Shown: positions 23,395 to 35,150, numbered from the stretch's first letter. The stretch is 64,000 nucleotides of DNA from Chrysomallon squamiferum (GCA_012295275.1 CM022666.1:6738265-6802264); one strand, 5' to 3'. Notes: generated by a model from the letters alone, not told the origin. Numbers and translations: made by a program.

Positions 23395-23935
23395 GTTTTG
23401 CAGACTGTAAACAGAGTTTTGTACACACAGAGCTATGTAAACATAATTCCATACACAGCTAAATAAACACAGTTTTGTAAACAGAATTAATTAAACACAA
23501 TTTTGTAATCATAGCTTTGTAAACAGTTTAGAAAACAACTTTGTAAACAATATTATAAACATGTTTGTAAATGGAAAACATCTGAAAACACAGATTCACA
23601 AATAGGGCAGTGTAAATAAAGATGTAATTTTTTTTTTTTTTTTAATCAGTGCTTGTAAAACCATTTTGTAAACAATTATGTAAAACTTTGTAAACAGAAT
23701 TGCACAAACAATTTTGCAGACAAAACTTCGTAAAGTTATGTAAACACAGATTCGTAAACAGTTGCTTCATAAAGAGAACTTTGTAAACACATCTTTGTAA
23801 ACTTCATGAACAGTTTGTAAATCAGCTTTGAGAGTCAAGCTGAAGTTCTGCTGATATGAAAGTTGGCAAATACTGGGGTCAGTCAAGCTATTAGCTTGGT
23901 AAACAGATCACGTAAACTATCGTAAACTGTGACAC
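23395..23935. repeat. decayed ~22-bp GTAAACA tandem repeat
   Basis: Some 25 copies of variants of TTTTGTAAACACAGCTTTGT occur, with TAAACA as the invariant core. TGTAAACA fits a forkhead-factor site, so the array is also a dense cluster of FOX-like motifs. Confidence 0.85.
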
Positions 23936-24164
23936 TGATTTACTCATTCTTTACATTCAGCTTGTCTGAGTAATTTATTGATAAAAGTCTCACATCTTTG
24001 TGTCTTCAAATTATTTGTTTTATTTTTCCGATAACTTCTTTTTTTTTTCTTTTTTTTTAATATAATTAAGTAAACAAACTATCAAAAAATAAAATTAAAG
24101 AATAGAAAAGAAAAGAAAAAAGGAATAAATCAAAATAAGGCAACTTCTAACAAATGCAAAAGAT

Positions 24165-24420
24165 TTATTATTTTCAAACTTTATTATTAGTAAAGTATAG
24201 GTATCAAAAAAAGATAAAGCACATCTCATGGCAAGTTACAAAATAGAAATCTGCCCTTCAGAAATATGCAGCTTTTAATAACGACAAAGGATCTGTAATT
24301 TTATTTTCATTCTTTATTATTAGTAAAGGATAGGTATTAAGAAAGAAAAGCAAATCCACTTGAAGGAATACAAAATGGAAAATGGTTGTAACTATGAACT
24401 AAAAAGAATTGAAACAATCT
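24165..24420. repeat. two-copy ~135-bp duplication
   Basis: TTTATTATTAGTAAAG(T/G)ATAG followed by GTATCAA/GTATTAA and a conserved tail ending ACAAAATAGAAA/ACAAAATGGAAA occurs at about 24180 and 24316. Confidence 0.75.
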
Positions 24421-24589
24421 TAATGTAGCCTATTTGTATTTCACAAATCTAGTTAAAACATTAACAAAAAACTATTAATGCAAAATGACGTCCAATTCCA
24501 CAAAAGGTACTTCAACTAATCTTTAATTAAATATATATTACATTTTTGTTTCTCAAATGTCCATATTACAACATATACGTTTTAAATAA

Positions 24590-24762
24590 ATAATAATAAT
24601 TTATAAAAAAATAAAAAAATAAAAAATAAAAATATAAAAATAAATTAAAAAAATGAATAAATAAAATGAAAAAAATACAATAAAATAGAACAATTTATAA
24701 ACAAAAATCAATCAAAATAAAAAAAAAAAAATAAAATGAAATAAAAAAAAAAAATTTATAAA

Positions 24763-24800
<38 letters not shown>

Positions 24801-24970
24801 AAATAAAATGAAATGAAATAAAAAAAACAATAAAATAAAATAAAATAAAACAATTTATAAAAAAAAAAAAAAAAAATACAAATAAAAAAATAAATAAATA
24901 AATAAATAAAACAATTCATTATGAAAAAAAAAAAAAAAAAAAAAATTATTTATATTTAAAATATTTTTAA
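24590..24970. repeat. AAAAT/A-tract block next to the PDZ1 exon
   Basis: Almost pure A/T sequence with (AAAAT)n and A runs of 15-30 bases, ending about 40 bases from the PDZ1 first-half exon donor. Confidence 0.95.
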
Positions 24971-25007
24971 AAATTAAATTAAATTAAAAAAATAAAATCA
25001 GACTCAC

Positions 25008-25132
25008 TGTAGTCTCTTGTCAGCAGCAGCAGCCCCACCCGGAATGATTTTAGTGATGAAGATGCTTGGAAGGTTTCCAACGTGAGGGTTGTCACTGCCC
25101 CCAGCAATACTGAACCCCAGACCAGTGGTTCC
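25008..25132 (-). CDS. dlg: dlg exon: PDZ1, first half with GLGF loop
   Basis: A 125-bp exon in phase 0-2 has acceptor GATTCAG ending at 25133 and donor GTGAGT at 25007-25002. It encodes [17 protein letters not shown], then [19 protein letters not shown] plus two bases of the next codon. GLGF is the carboxylate-binding loop. The SDNPH and [12 protein letters not shown] blocks match PDZ1 of fly Dlg and vertebrate SAP97. One difference is AADKRL, where the family normally has AxDGRL or AQDGRL. It falls in a surface turn and should not remove binding. PDZ1 binds C-terminal -S/T-X-V peptides of K+ channels and receptors (family knowledge). The 3' intron, about 20.6 kb, splits the domain between beta-C and the second half. 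Confidence 0.96.
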
Positions 25133-25174
25133 CTGAATCACACATTTTATAATAAACACAACATATCTCAATAT

Positions 25175-25500
25175 TAATTGTTGTTGTTGTTGTTGTCATC
25201 ATTATGATTATTACTATTGTTGTTGTGTTGTAACTGTTGTCATTATCATTGATATCATCATTATGATTATTATTGTTCTTCTTGTTATTAATTATTTATT
25301 TTTTTATTTATTTTATTTCATTGTTATTTTTTTTTTAATTATTATTATATTACATTATATTACATTTTATTTTATTTTATTTTTATTATTATTATATTAC
25401 ATTATATTACATTTTATTTTATTTTTTATTTTTTATCTATTTTATTATTTTAATTTTTTTTTAATTTTAATTTATTATTATTTTTTTTTTTTTCTTCATC
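25175..25500. repeat. TTG/ATC/TTTTA low-complexity tract
   Basis: (TTG)n, then ATTATTATATTACATTATAT duplicated at about 25335 and 25387, then T-rich sequence. It fills part of the 773-bp intron between the YEYEE and PDZ1 exons. Confidence 0.9.
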
Positions 25501-25905
25501 ATTTTTAGTGTCAGTGGTTTGATAAAATATGACTTGAAGTGTTGTAAATGAATTTTAATAAACAGTAATTAAAAACTGTACAGCTAATATTGAAATAAAT
25601 TTCTTAAGATCTAAATATAAACATTTAACTAAAACAAAATATTTGAATTTTAGCAAAAGAAACAAAAACATAAATTTAAATAAATACAGAATTAAAAAAA
25701 AAAAAAATGGTAATAATTAAATGAAAACAAAACCTTGCAGAAAGTGTAAAAACTGATTCAATTATTTTTATATATTCTTTTAAAATTTAAGCCAAAAATA
25801 CATCAGTGATAACAAAAATTAACATAAATACCTTTGTAAAAAAACAGAATAAACAAGAAAAGAAGAAGGATTATATATTTCCTTTTTTGGGTATAATTCA
25901 CTTAC

Positions 25906-25953
25906 TCTTTCCAAGACAATTTCTTCATATTCATAGGCACTTTCATCATTAAA
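25906..25953 (-). CDS. dlg: dlg exon: YEYEE segment leading into PDZ1
   Basis: This 16-codon exon, phase 0-0, encodes FNDESAYEYEEIVLER. The acceptor is a pyrimidine-rich TTTTTTCAG ending at 25954 and the donor is GTAAGT at 25905-25900. The sequence DADYEYEEITLERG directly precedes PDZ1 in vertebrate SAP97/PSD-95 family members and is the most conserved part of the linker. YEYEEIVLER matches it closely and forms the first beta strand of PDZ1. Every isoform that contains PDZ1 would be expected to use it. The following exon, starting Gly-Thr-Thr-Gly, is 773 bp away and joins in phase 0. Confidence 0.93.
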
Positions 25954-26189
25954 CTGAAAAAAACAAAAAATTACAATATAGATAAATATTAAAACAATGA
26001 TAATATTCTCTACATAAATAAGTTTACTAAGAAATTCCTGTAATAAAATCAAAGCCTGTAATTCTCCCTCATTTGTAATCTTTTATTCATATTATACATA
26101 GGAGGATGGAAATTTGGAACTGTCTGGTTTTTTGTGTGTTTGTGAATATTTACCCTTATATATAATCATATAAGTAACTTTTGCTTTAT

Positions 26190-26345
26190 ATATATGTGTG
26201 TGTGTGTGTGTGTGTAAGAAGGTTCCTGTTTTATATACATCATCTCGTGTTACTCATTTTATTTTATTCACTCACACACACACACACACGTGTCAATAAT
26301 ATTACTCACAAATAAATTAAATAAATTAAATAAATAAATAAAATC
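26190..26345. repeat. GT and CA microsatellites in inverted orientation
   Basis: (GT)n at 26193-26215 and (CA)n ending in CACGTGTC at 26271-26293 are complementary arms about 60 bases apart. (AAAT)n follows. Confidence 0.85.
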
Positions 26346-26899
26346 TGGTTCATGTTTTCTCAAACTTTTTTTTTGACATATATAAAATCTGGTCAATTTT
26401 TTGTCAACACTTTATTCAGAGCTGCCAATGATCTAAAACAGAATCTTTCAATTTAAGTTTTTTTTTGTTGTAAAAACAGTTCAACTTCTCATCCGAATTT
26501 TATTATCTTTGAATAGTTCACAGTAACATGCATTTTCACCTGTGACTGATGACCAAGCAAACAAGTGGATTAAATGACAAATGGATAAAAACATGTGGGT
26601 TTTTGATGGGGTTTTTTTTTTTAACAATTAACCATCTTTGTCTGTCTGTATGCATGTATCTTTGTGCTCACAGATATGTATCTTCGTTATGCGTTTAAAA
26701 ATAAAAGTCTGTACTTTATTGGTTAAATGTGTTTCTATGGTTGGTTGTTCAATTTACTTACTGTGAAATAAAAAATATAACAGAAAAAATATATGTAATC
26801 TTATCTGCATCAGAAGTATACAAGTAATGTACTTTTTATTTTATCTAATATTTGAAAATACTTAGCATTCTGTACAAATTCACTAATTTTTATTTTATA

Positions 26900-27199
26900 T
26901 TTTCATTATCATTAATTATTATTAATTATTATGTTTATTAATTATTATTATTATTATTATTATTGTTATTGTTAGCTGAAACTGGTATTAATTTTATTGT
27001 TGTTGTTGTTGTTGTTACTGATATTATTTTGATTATTATATTGAATATCAGTATTATTTATTTTCTTTTTTATTTATTTATTTATTAAACACAATACAGA
27101 ATTAGAATGCATGCCTAAGATGTGAAAGTTTATGGGTTCAATTCTTTTCATTATTCTCCTCTCACCAGCATCCCACAGATTATCAAATTATTATCATGC

Positions 27200-27250
<51 letters not shown>

Positions 27251-27255
27251 TTTTA
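26900..27255. repeat. ATT/TTG and TTTA repeats flanking a SINE remnant
   Basis: (ATT)n lies at 26938-26965, (TTG)n at 26996-27016, and a 56-base (TTTA)n at 27200-27255. Confidence 0.9.
27095..27165 (+). mobile_element. tRNA-derived SINE remnant (plus)
   Basis: GATGTGAAAGTTTATGGGTTC continues as AATTC, giving a B-box GGGTTCAATTC at 27134-27144. An A-box-like TTAGAATGCATGCC lies about 30 bases upstream. A TTTA tract follows, as is common at SINE tails. Confidence 0.4.
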
Positions 27256-27364
27256 CTTTTTAAAAAGTTATTGAAGTTGCAGAATCTTTGATGCTGATTT
27301 GGGAACTGAACAATAAGCTATGCTCAACAGACAGACAAAGTTTAAAAAAGAACAAGTAGACAGA

Positions 27365-27818
27365 CTGACAGACAGACAGACAGACAGACAGACGGAATTA
27401 AGGAATTAATCAAAGACTTACAAAATCAATTTCGTCAGTTTCAGAACCTTCAGGCTGAAATTAAAAATAAAATAAAAATAAAATCATAATAATAGTAATG
27501 TCAATGATCATGATGATGATGATAAAAGTAATAATAATAATAATGATAAAAGTAGTAGTAGTAATAATGGTAATAATAATAATCATCACAATAATGACAT
27601 AAAAACAAAAGAAAGAAAATCTCTAATGAATTTCTGCAAACTCTAATAATAATTTGATAAATGATTTGCACATTCAGACAAGTGTTCTTAAGCACATTCA
27701 TGCACATATACAGACACAGACATGTATAGACAGACACACACACAGAAAGTAAATTTCTAGTATCTCTCTCTTCTTATGCCTATCATCCATCCAAAATGTC
27801 TCTCTTCTTCCATACATT

Positions 27819-27849
<31 letters not shown>

Positions 27850-27860
27850 GAATCTCTGAG
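27365..27860. repeat. GACA, AAT/GATG and TTTC microsatellites around the acidic exon
   Basis: (GACA)n at 27367-27392 lies 25 bases beyond the acidic exon donor. (GATG)/(AAT)n lies at 27508-27590 and (TTTC)n at 27820-27850. Confidence 0.9.
27422..27454 (-). CDS. dlg: dlg micro-exon: acidic linker before PDZ1
   Basis: A 33-bp exon encodes PEGSETDEIDF in phase 0-0. It is flanked by acceptor TTTCAG (ending 27455) and consensus donor GTAAGT (27421-27416). The flanks are AT-rich intron, whereas this short piece is more balanced. It joins in frame both to the proline-rich exon upstream and to the candidate alternative first exon at 39250-39101, and then to the YEYEE exon. Its size and phase allow it to be skipped without changing frame, so it may be a regulated cassette. 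Acidic Ser/Thr-containing linkers next to PDZ1 are often phosphorylated in scaffolds, but nothing here proves that. The call rests on splice-site quality, phase and position, because eleven residues are too few for homology. Confidence 0.78.
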
Positions 27861-28019
27861 TTCACAGATGTATCTGGCAATATGGTTCTGTTATTTAGAC
27901 CAAAAAATATTCTAAAAAAAACAAAAATAAAAAATAAAAAAATAAAATAAAATAAATAAAAATTCTCCATCAAGATTTTATCCTTGCAATCAACATTCAA
28001 TAAACATTCAACTTCCAAC

Positions 28020-28440
28020 TAAGTTTTTTTTCAACAAGCGTGGAAGAATCTCTCGAAAAATCGTACACAAATGCCAGAGTGACATCAAATGTGACAGTGT
28101 CACAACATGCACGTCATCACTGACTGGTTTCTGCTCGGGTTTCGCGACGATGATTTAATCAAGGGCCATTTCATATCAGCTGTTAATGGCAGCTGCATTA
28201 GCAGGCATTTTGAAAAGAGATGAGGATTACGGTGCCTGTGACTAATATGCGACAGTTATTGAAACAGACAGGTTAGTCACGAATTTCACATTTGCCGCTG
28301 AAGGGTTTTCCTTCTGACCGACATAATTCAGTCTCGTACTTGACTCGCCCACTTTTTTAAACTCACACAAATGACGATTTCTCACGAACAAATGAAATCA
28401 GCCATGTTGCTCGTGTTGAAGGTACAAATTTGTTTTCGAA
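28020..28440. promoter_or_regulatory. candidate intronic regulatory element
   Basis: About 420 bases of complex, non-repetitive sequence lie 0.6 kb upstream (transcript sense) of the acidic dlg exon. The core at about 28170-28225 contains two CAGCTG E-boxes around TTAATGG, and CACGTCATCAC at about 28112 resembles a CRE half-site. Frames are broken by stops on both strands, so it is not an evident exon. Low repeat content and motif density suggest a conserved non-coding element. This is an inference. Confidence 0.35.
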
Positions 28441-28469
28441 TGAAAAATGTGTTAATGTTTTCTGCTGTT

Positions 28470-28625
28470 GTTGTCGTCTCTCTCTCTCTCTCTCTCTCTC
28501 TCTTCGCACATTCAGACAGAAGAAAGTATTAAACAAAATTAAAACTATTTAATTTAAAAAAAATCTCTCTCTCTCTCTCTTCGCATTCAGACAGAAGAAA
28601 GTATTAAACAAAATTAAAACTATTT
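28470..28625. repeat. CT microsatellite within an 85-bp duplication
   Basis: (CT)n followed by TTCGCA(CA)TTCAGACAGAAG, AAAGTATTAAACAAAATTAA and AACTATTT occurs twice, at 28478-28550 and 28564-28628. Confidence 0.95.
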
Positions 28626-28629
28626 CATT

Positions 28630-29600
28630 TTAATAAATCTGAAATAGCTGAAACTAAAATATAAATTATATTCCCTGCTCCTATCTGACAAAATCACTCA
28701 ATCTTCTAAATCAAAGTTTAAATAAAAAAGTGAATGCAAATGATTAAAAAAAAAAGAAAGAAAGAAAGAATATAACATAAGTTTTTGTAAATCATGTGTA
28801 TTTTGTGCATTTAATTTGAACATTTTATTTGTAACTAGATTTTTATTTTTAAATATTTTTCTTTCATATATATAATATTTCATATTTTTATTTACTTATT
28901 TATTTATTTAGAGAATTTTATTATTTATTATTTTCGAGAGAATATCAATTTTTTTAGAGAGAAAATAGTTTTATTTAATCTTTAATCTGACATTTACTCA
29001 TTTTGCATCAAAAACGATTTCATTTAATATTTTATTGTAATTCTTATTTTTTAAATATCATATTTTATTATTTTCTTTTTAAATTCAATCTATGAACAAT
29101 GGAAATTTTTTTTTTTAACTTCCATTCCCATTTTTCCTTTTATTTCAAATCTGTTTCATACTATTAACTCAACATTAAAATGAATTTAAAAAAAAAAAAT
29201 GAATTAATTTAAAAAAAATTATTTTGAAAACAAATTGAAGAATTTAAAAAATTTAAAATAAAATAAAACAGTATTTCATCAATAAAGAAATCTTTATTAC
29301 CCTGAAGACTGAAAAACATGAACTGAAAAATCGTTGTATTTCCTCTGAATTCCAAATTAATAAACAGTTTATCAGCATAGAAACGTGTTTAAAAAAATAA
29401 AAAAATAAAAAATGCTGGCATAATTCTTCGGCAGCAGTTTATTAACACCAGGAAATGGTTTTATTTTTTAATTCTTTGAAAACAGTGATTTGTGTCAGAC
29501 ATAAAAAGGAGTGAAATGGTGATGTGTCATTAGGAAAGGTATACTGATCAAATTAAGTTAAGGAACGGTGGGAATTTATATTCCACTTAATAAGTATTTT
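28630..29600. other. AT-rich intron without clear features
   Basis: A/T-rich, with homopolymer runs and short TTTA repeats. No exon recognised. Confidence 0.6.
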
Positions 29601-29638
29601 CAAATTTATTCAGGGAAATGAATGCTAAATGATGATGA

Positions 29639-29639
<1 letters not shown>

Positions 29640-29681
<42 letters not shown>

Positions 29682-30145
29682 TCTGATTGTTGCATTTTAT
29701 GTATTTTTTTAATGTTTTTTTTAAATACTTTTCCTTTTCTCTTCTATTATTACTGCCATATTTATCAAGAGATATTATTGTTTTTCTTAGTCTCAATATT
29801 TTTAAATAACACACACATACATACAGACAGATTGAGAACATCCATTGCAGTATAAGAATCAGCCTTTTACCTAAAACATACAGAGTTACATACAAACTTA
29901 CATGCATCATAGACTCACAAACATACACACCCAGACAGACACACACATACTTATATATATATATATATATCCACATACACCACACACACACACACACACT
30001 AATACACAAACAAGCAAACATAACAACAAAACATGTGTTCATTCAAAGGCACTTTATAATTATTTTATCATTGCAATAAAAAATCACTTTCTCATTAGAA
30101 AAACAACTGACAAAAAAAAAAAAAAAAAAACACACACAAAGAAAA
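29640..30145. repeat. GA, CA and AT microsatellites
   Basis: (GA)n at 29643-29676, CA-rich degenerate sequence at 29810-30005 with (TA)n at 29953-29970, and an A run at 30111-30130. Overlapping frames of 126 and 151 codons are translations of these repeats. Confidence 0.9.
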
Positions 30146-30214
30146 ACAAACAACACAAAACAGTCAAATTGCATAGCCAGAGGGAAAGTGAAATTACACA
30201 GTTCTGTGATCTCC

Positions 30215-30565
30215 ATCAGAAGGTGTCAACATCCAGTCTGAAACAAGAGAAATCATTCGAGCCAACAGACAGAACTAAATAATACATAATGTGTCCATGT
30301 AATGACCGCAATGACCACAACAATGACAGCAATGACCACAACAATGACCACCAGATCAGGAGTGTTGACTTCAGCCTGCAGGACAAAGTCGAACACAGGC
30401 AGAAATTATTCCAGCCAACAGACGAGATTAAATACGTCGTGTGTCCATGTAATGACCGTAATGACCACAGGATGACCACGAGAAGTGTTGACCTGCATGA
30501 CAGCGAGGCTGGAGGTGACAACAGCATGGATGACAACAGCGCAGAAGAAAACATCAGAAAGTAAT
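30215..30565 (+). repeat. GC-richer tandem duplication with an open frame
   Basis: About 2.5 copies of a ~140-170-base unit, with anchors (A/T)GTGTCCATGTAATGACCG, AATGACCACA, GAGTGTTGAC and (T/C)(C/G)AGCCAACAGAC. The smaller motif AATGACCACAACAATGAC repeats inside. The plus strand is open for 91 codons (30289-30564, acidic, Asn/Asp/His-rich), starting at a non-ATG codon. Composition is unlike its neighbours. It may be a captured expressed repeat, but there is no homology or splice support. Confidence 0.5.
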
Positions 30566-30764
30566 TAACAGAAATTATACACGTGAGATGGTGAATACAT
30601 TAACTACACATTTTGTTATCAGTGAGTTTCACTCAGTGACCATTTCGATGACCATGAACAAGAAATGCTGACCACTTGCACAGTGGTCATTTTTAAAAAT
30701 TTTTTTTTTTTTTTTGAACATAAAGCAATTTGCAGAAATTACACAAATGACTGAAGATTTGTAT

Positions 30765-31430
<666 letters not shown>

Positions 31431-31744
31431 TCCATTAATCTAAATGAATGCTATGGGCGAAGTTTATAAAACATTGTGTGAATGTATTTATGTCCTCACA
31501 CATAATAAATATCACACCCACACACATCTCTACTACTCCCATTTATCACAAGGCATATTTTTTTATATATTTTTGCCATTTCTATCTCTCTCCATTGCTC
31601 GCCATCTTTACTTCTTTCTTTTTGCCTCTCTGTCTACCCACCTGAATTCCTCCACCCTTCTATCTCTCCATTTGTCTGTTCTTTTTTCTCTCTTTTCTCT
31701 CACTCTAAACCCACTTCTTTCAGTCTGCATTCAAACATAGATAT

Positions 31745-31949
31745 TTCTGTCTATATATATATATATATATTATACATGAGAGAAATAAATGCACATACAC
31801 ACACACACAAAATTATTTTTGACACATAAACAACTCTATCACATCAAATATATATTTTATCTTCTTATTTTTTGTACATATACAAACACATTAAACTTAT
31901 ATTATCATATATTATCACATAGATAAAGCTACACTTTTAATCAGTCAAT

Positions 31950-32017
<68 letters not shown>

Positions 32018-32034
32018 GTCTGTCTGTCTGTCTC

Positions 32035-32070
<36 letters not shown>

Positions 32071-32090
32071 TCTCTCTCTCCACCCCCACA
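31745..32090. repeat. AT, CA, CT, GTCT and GT microsatellites
   Basis: (TA)n at 31752-31770, CA at 31793-31810, a long (CT)n at 31953-32008, GTCT units, (GT)n at 32040-32068, then CT again. Confidence 0.97.
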
Positions 32091-32306
32091 TTCTCTTTCT
32101 CCCATATTCAAAATTCAACACCAATCTAAATTTTCCATTCATTTATTCCAGTCGTTTCATGAATATTTTTCTTATTTTACTTTCTAAATTCACTGCCACC
32201 TAATGTCTTTCAGTTTCCTCACACAACCTTCACTTTCTCAGGGTCGCACAGAAATGATTTAAAAATTTACGTCTACACAATTTCAATATGCATCATTTTT
32301 CTTTCG

Positions 32307-32498
32307 ATGAAAACAAACCTAATTCAATCAAATTTGTGCACGCATGACGAACAAGGAACTGAATTATTCTCATACTTTGAACAAAATCGTCTCAACCCTG
32401 ATATTAAAAAGAACTCAAGCAAACACCTCTCAGAAATATTTATCTCCAAGAATAAACTGACAAGAACATCACAGTTCACTTTGGTGAGGTTTCATTAA
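32307..32498 (+). other. unassigned 63-codon open frame
   Basis: An ATG-initiated frame with balanced amino acids (MKTNLIQSNLCTHDEQGTEL ...) contains a consensus-like donor GTGAGG after ...SQFTL. It is antisense to dlg within its large intron. No homology recognised and no second exon found. Probably chance, but it is among the least repeat-like frames in the window. Confidence 0.2.
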
Positions 32499-32979
32499 TT
32501 CCAACTCAAGCCTTATAATCTAGTCAGCCATAAAAGAAAAAAATATTCTTTGCAACCTGAGGCTTATGTTGGAACTGGAAAAAAAGGCTGCATGTTTAAT
32601 GACGAAGAAAAGATATATCAGATCTGACAAGCCAGGCAGAAGATTATTGATTCTTATATTTCAGTAAAGTAACGTAAGATTTATGATTATAATTATGTTA
32701 GAATGGGAAAAAAGTGATTTTAAAGAAGTGTTATAAAATTGTATTTTTATATATCTGCTTTGTTTCTAGAATAATAAGCAAAAACAGTTGCTATGTTCAA
32801 GATGTTTTTTTTTTTTTTAAATGTATTTATTTATTTATCTATTCAAGGGTGTCTGTGTTTTTATGTATGTAATCTTTTATTAATCTGGCAAAGGAATAAT
32901 GTGTATAAATATATTTAGATTTGTACATACAACCAATAATCTGTTTTAATCAAACACTACCACCAACTACAACAACAAT

Positions 32980-33325
32980 AGCAATAATAAATTAAATATA
33001 AAAATTAAATAAACTAAATTAATAACAAAACAAAATTAAATTAAATTAAATAAATTAATAAAATAAATAAAAATGAAATGAAATGAAATGAAATGAAATG
33101 AAATAAAATAAAATAAAATAAAATAAAATAAATAAAAATATAATATAATATAATATAATATAACTTAAAATGAAACAAAACAAAAATGAAATGAAATGAA
33201 ATAATGAAATGAAATAAAATAAAATAAAATAAAATAAAATAAAATAAAATAAAATAAAATAAAATAAAATAAAAATATAATATAATATAATATAATATAA
33301 TATAATATAATAAAACAAAACAGGA
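32980..33325. repeat. AAATG/AAATA and ATAAT pentanucleotide array, duplicated
   Basis: (AAATG)n, (AAATA)n and (ATAAT)n occur in that order twice (33070-33160 and 33185-33311). The 121-codon minus frame is this array. Confidence 0.97.
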
Positions 33326-33614
33326 ATAATCAGAAGAAGAACTGATCAGTTTTACACATCTGCTAAAAGTAAAAGTATGGTTGGTATAAGAAGTACAAGA
33401 ACACAAATTTGCTGCAGGAAAGAATCATTAAAAATAAATGTTTATCAGCGAGAGGCTAAGTGAATTTACACCTCCACTAATACACCGCTGATGTTAAAAC
33501 AAAGAAAAAAGACTGTTGTGGATATTATCAAAAACAAAAAAACAAAATTTAAAAAGTTGATATTGGTTGATTCTGAATGATGTTTATATTTTGTTACTAT
33601 TTTCAAGAAAGAAA

Positions 33615-33715
33615 TGTGTGCATGTGTGTGTGTGTGTGTGTTTAAATATAGTGTATATTTGTGTTTGTATCTACCTATCTATCCATCTCTCTCTCTCTCT
33701 CTCTCTCACTCTCAT
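33615..33715. repeat. GT and CT microsatellites
   Basis: (GT)n at 33621-33641 and (CT)n at 33686-33712. Confidence 0.9.
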
Positions 33716-33779
33716 ACAAAGGAGAAATGACACTGTGTTGAGGAAGGAAGGAAGGAGGAAGAATGAGGAATGTGCATAT

Positions 33780-34680
33780 AAATACTTTTTTTATTTCTAC
33801 ACTGATGTTTAAAAACCATTATTAAGTACAGCATACAAAGTGACAAAACCTAAAATATTATCCAGTGTTTTCATAAATACCATAATTTGTCACACGCACA
33901 CACACACAATATAGAAATCACTGAAAATCACTATCTGTATAAATCTTAAGTTTACAGAAACTCAAAAATCAAACATTATCAACAAATCTAAAGGATTATG
34001 CAATATATTAAACAATGAAACCACTCTCAGTGTTATTATATGCAGAAATTACACTTCCTACATTTTTTAAAAATTTTCAAATGTTTTTCTCATGTACCAT
34101 TCAATACTACAAACAAACAACAAAACACACACATACACACACCTCAGAAATAAAAAAATAAAAAAAAAAATAAAAAGAAATCCTTTACATTTCAGTCTAT
34201 TTTGAAATTTTTAAAATAGCCCCTGAACCCTTTAGAAGGACTGAACTTTTAGGAATATCTTCCATAGGCAAATACCTGCCATATAAAATATTACAAAAAC
34301 TTAAAAACATGTTTACATTATCAGTCCAATCCAAAAGATTTCAAAAACTGTTTAAAAATCATCTTCATACACCAACTACACAAAATATCACAAAAACATT
34401 AGAAACAACTGTAACTATATCAACCTAATCTAAAACAAAAAACAAAAAAAAAAGTTATTAAAACTTTTCAAAACAATTTCCACACACAAAAACCATACAC
34501 TTTACCCAAATTTTACAAAAAAAACACCAAAAACAAAAAAATGATCTCTACATTCTTAACCTAATCTGAAAAACTTTTTTTTATAATTTCCGTCACACAA
34601 TATCACAAAAATATACTTTATCTTCCACAATTACACATCCAATCAAAGATTACTAAAAACACATTCAAAAACATTCGCCC
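33780..34680. repeat. decayed ~120-bp tandem repeat
   Basis: Phrases such as TATCACAAAAACATTAGAAA, ACATTATCA(G/A)TCCAATC(C/T), AAAACTTTTCAAAA and CATACACC recur about every 110-130 bases, especially from 34200 to 34640. Strongly diverged. Confidence 0.55.
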
Positions 34681-34689
34681 CCCCTCCCC

Positions 34690-35150
34690 TCCACAACCCC
34701 ACATGCACACTACACGCAATGTTTCGAAGAGAGCAAAAACTCTTCTGCAACTGTGATGAAACTCGTATATCCTCTTAGTTTCAACAATGAACCCTCGCTC
34801 TCCCATGAGCAGCAATTTCCTGTCCGTGTTTTCACAGCACTAATGGGTGGCCAGCTTTTCTCTCTGGCCATTTCAGAGCTGAGCTGGACCACCTAGGGAA
34901 TAGCGTGTATATTTATTAAACTTGCATGATGGAGGAGAAAATGTCATGTCTATGATACATCGACATTGCACAGTGATACACATAACACTTGTGTCTTCCT
35001 CAGTGTACAGAAAATTGTTACCGGAGCTGGGGAAGAACAGACAGAAGGTCAGAAAGAGGTTTATGATGATGCAGTGGCGACATGATGTAATTTATCGTAA
35101 CGAACGAAGCACCAAAGCTGGGTTTTTGAATGTTGCGACTTAAAGTTTAA
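34690..35150. other. complex intronic block with open frames on both strands
   Basis: This balanced-composition block lies in the 24.5-kb intron. The minus strand is open at 34892-34710 (contains MAREKSWPPISAVKT). The plus strand is open at 34922-35143 (contains RKLLPELGKNRQKVRKR). Neither matches a family I know, and neither has a convincing start plus splice sites. TGGCCAGC and CTGGCCA form an interrupted inverted pair near 34850-34868. It is possibly conserved non-coding DNA. Confidence 0.25.

Noticed and set aside
29587-30282. 151-codon minus and 126-codon plus frames
   Set aside because: Built on GA, CA and AT repeats. No family features.
30289-30564. Protein-coding gene call for the 91-codon frame
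   Set aside because: It starts at a non-ATG codon and lies in a tandem duplication. Kept only as a repeat with a finding, not as a CDS.
33041-33406. 121-codon minus frame of repeated FILFY
   Set aside because: Translation of AAATA/ATAAT pentanucleotide arrays.
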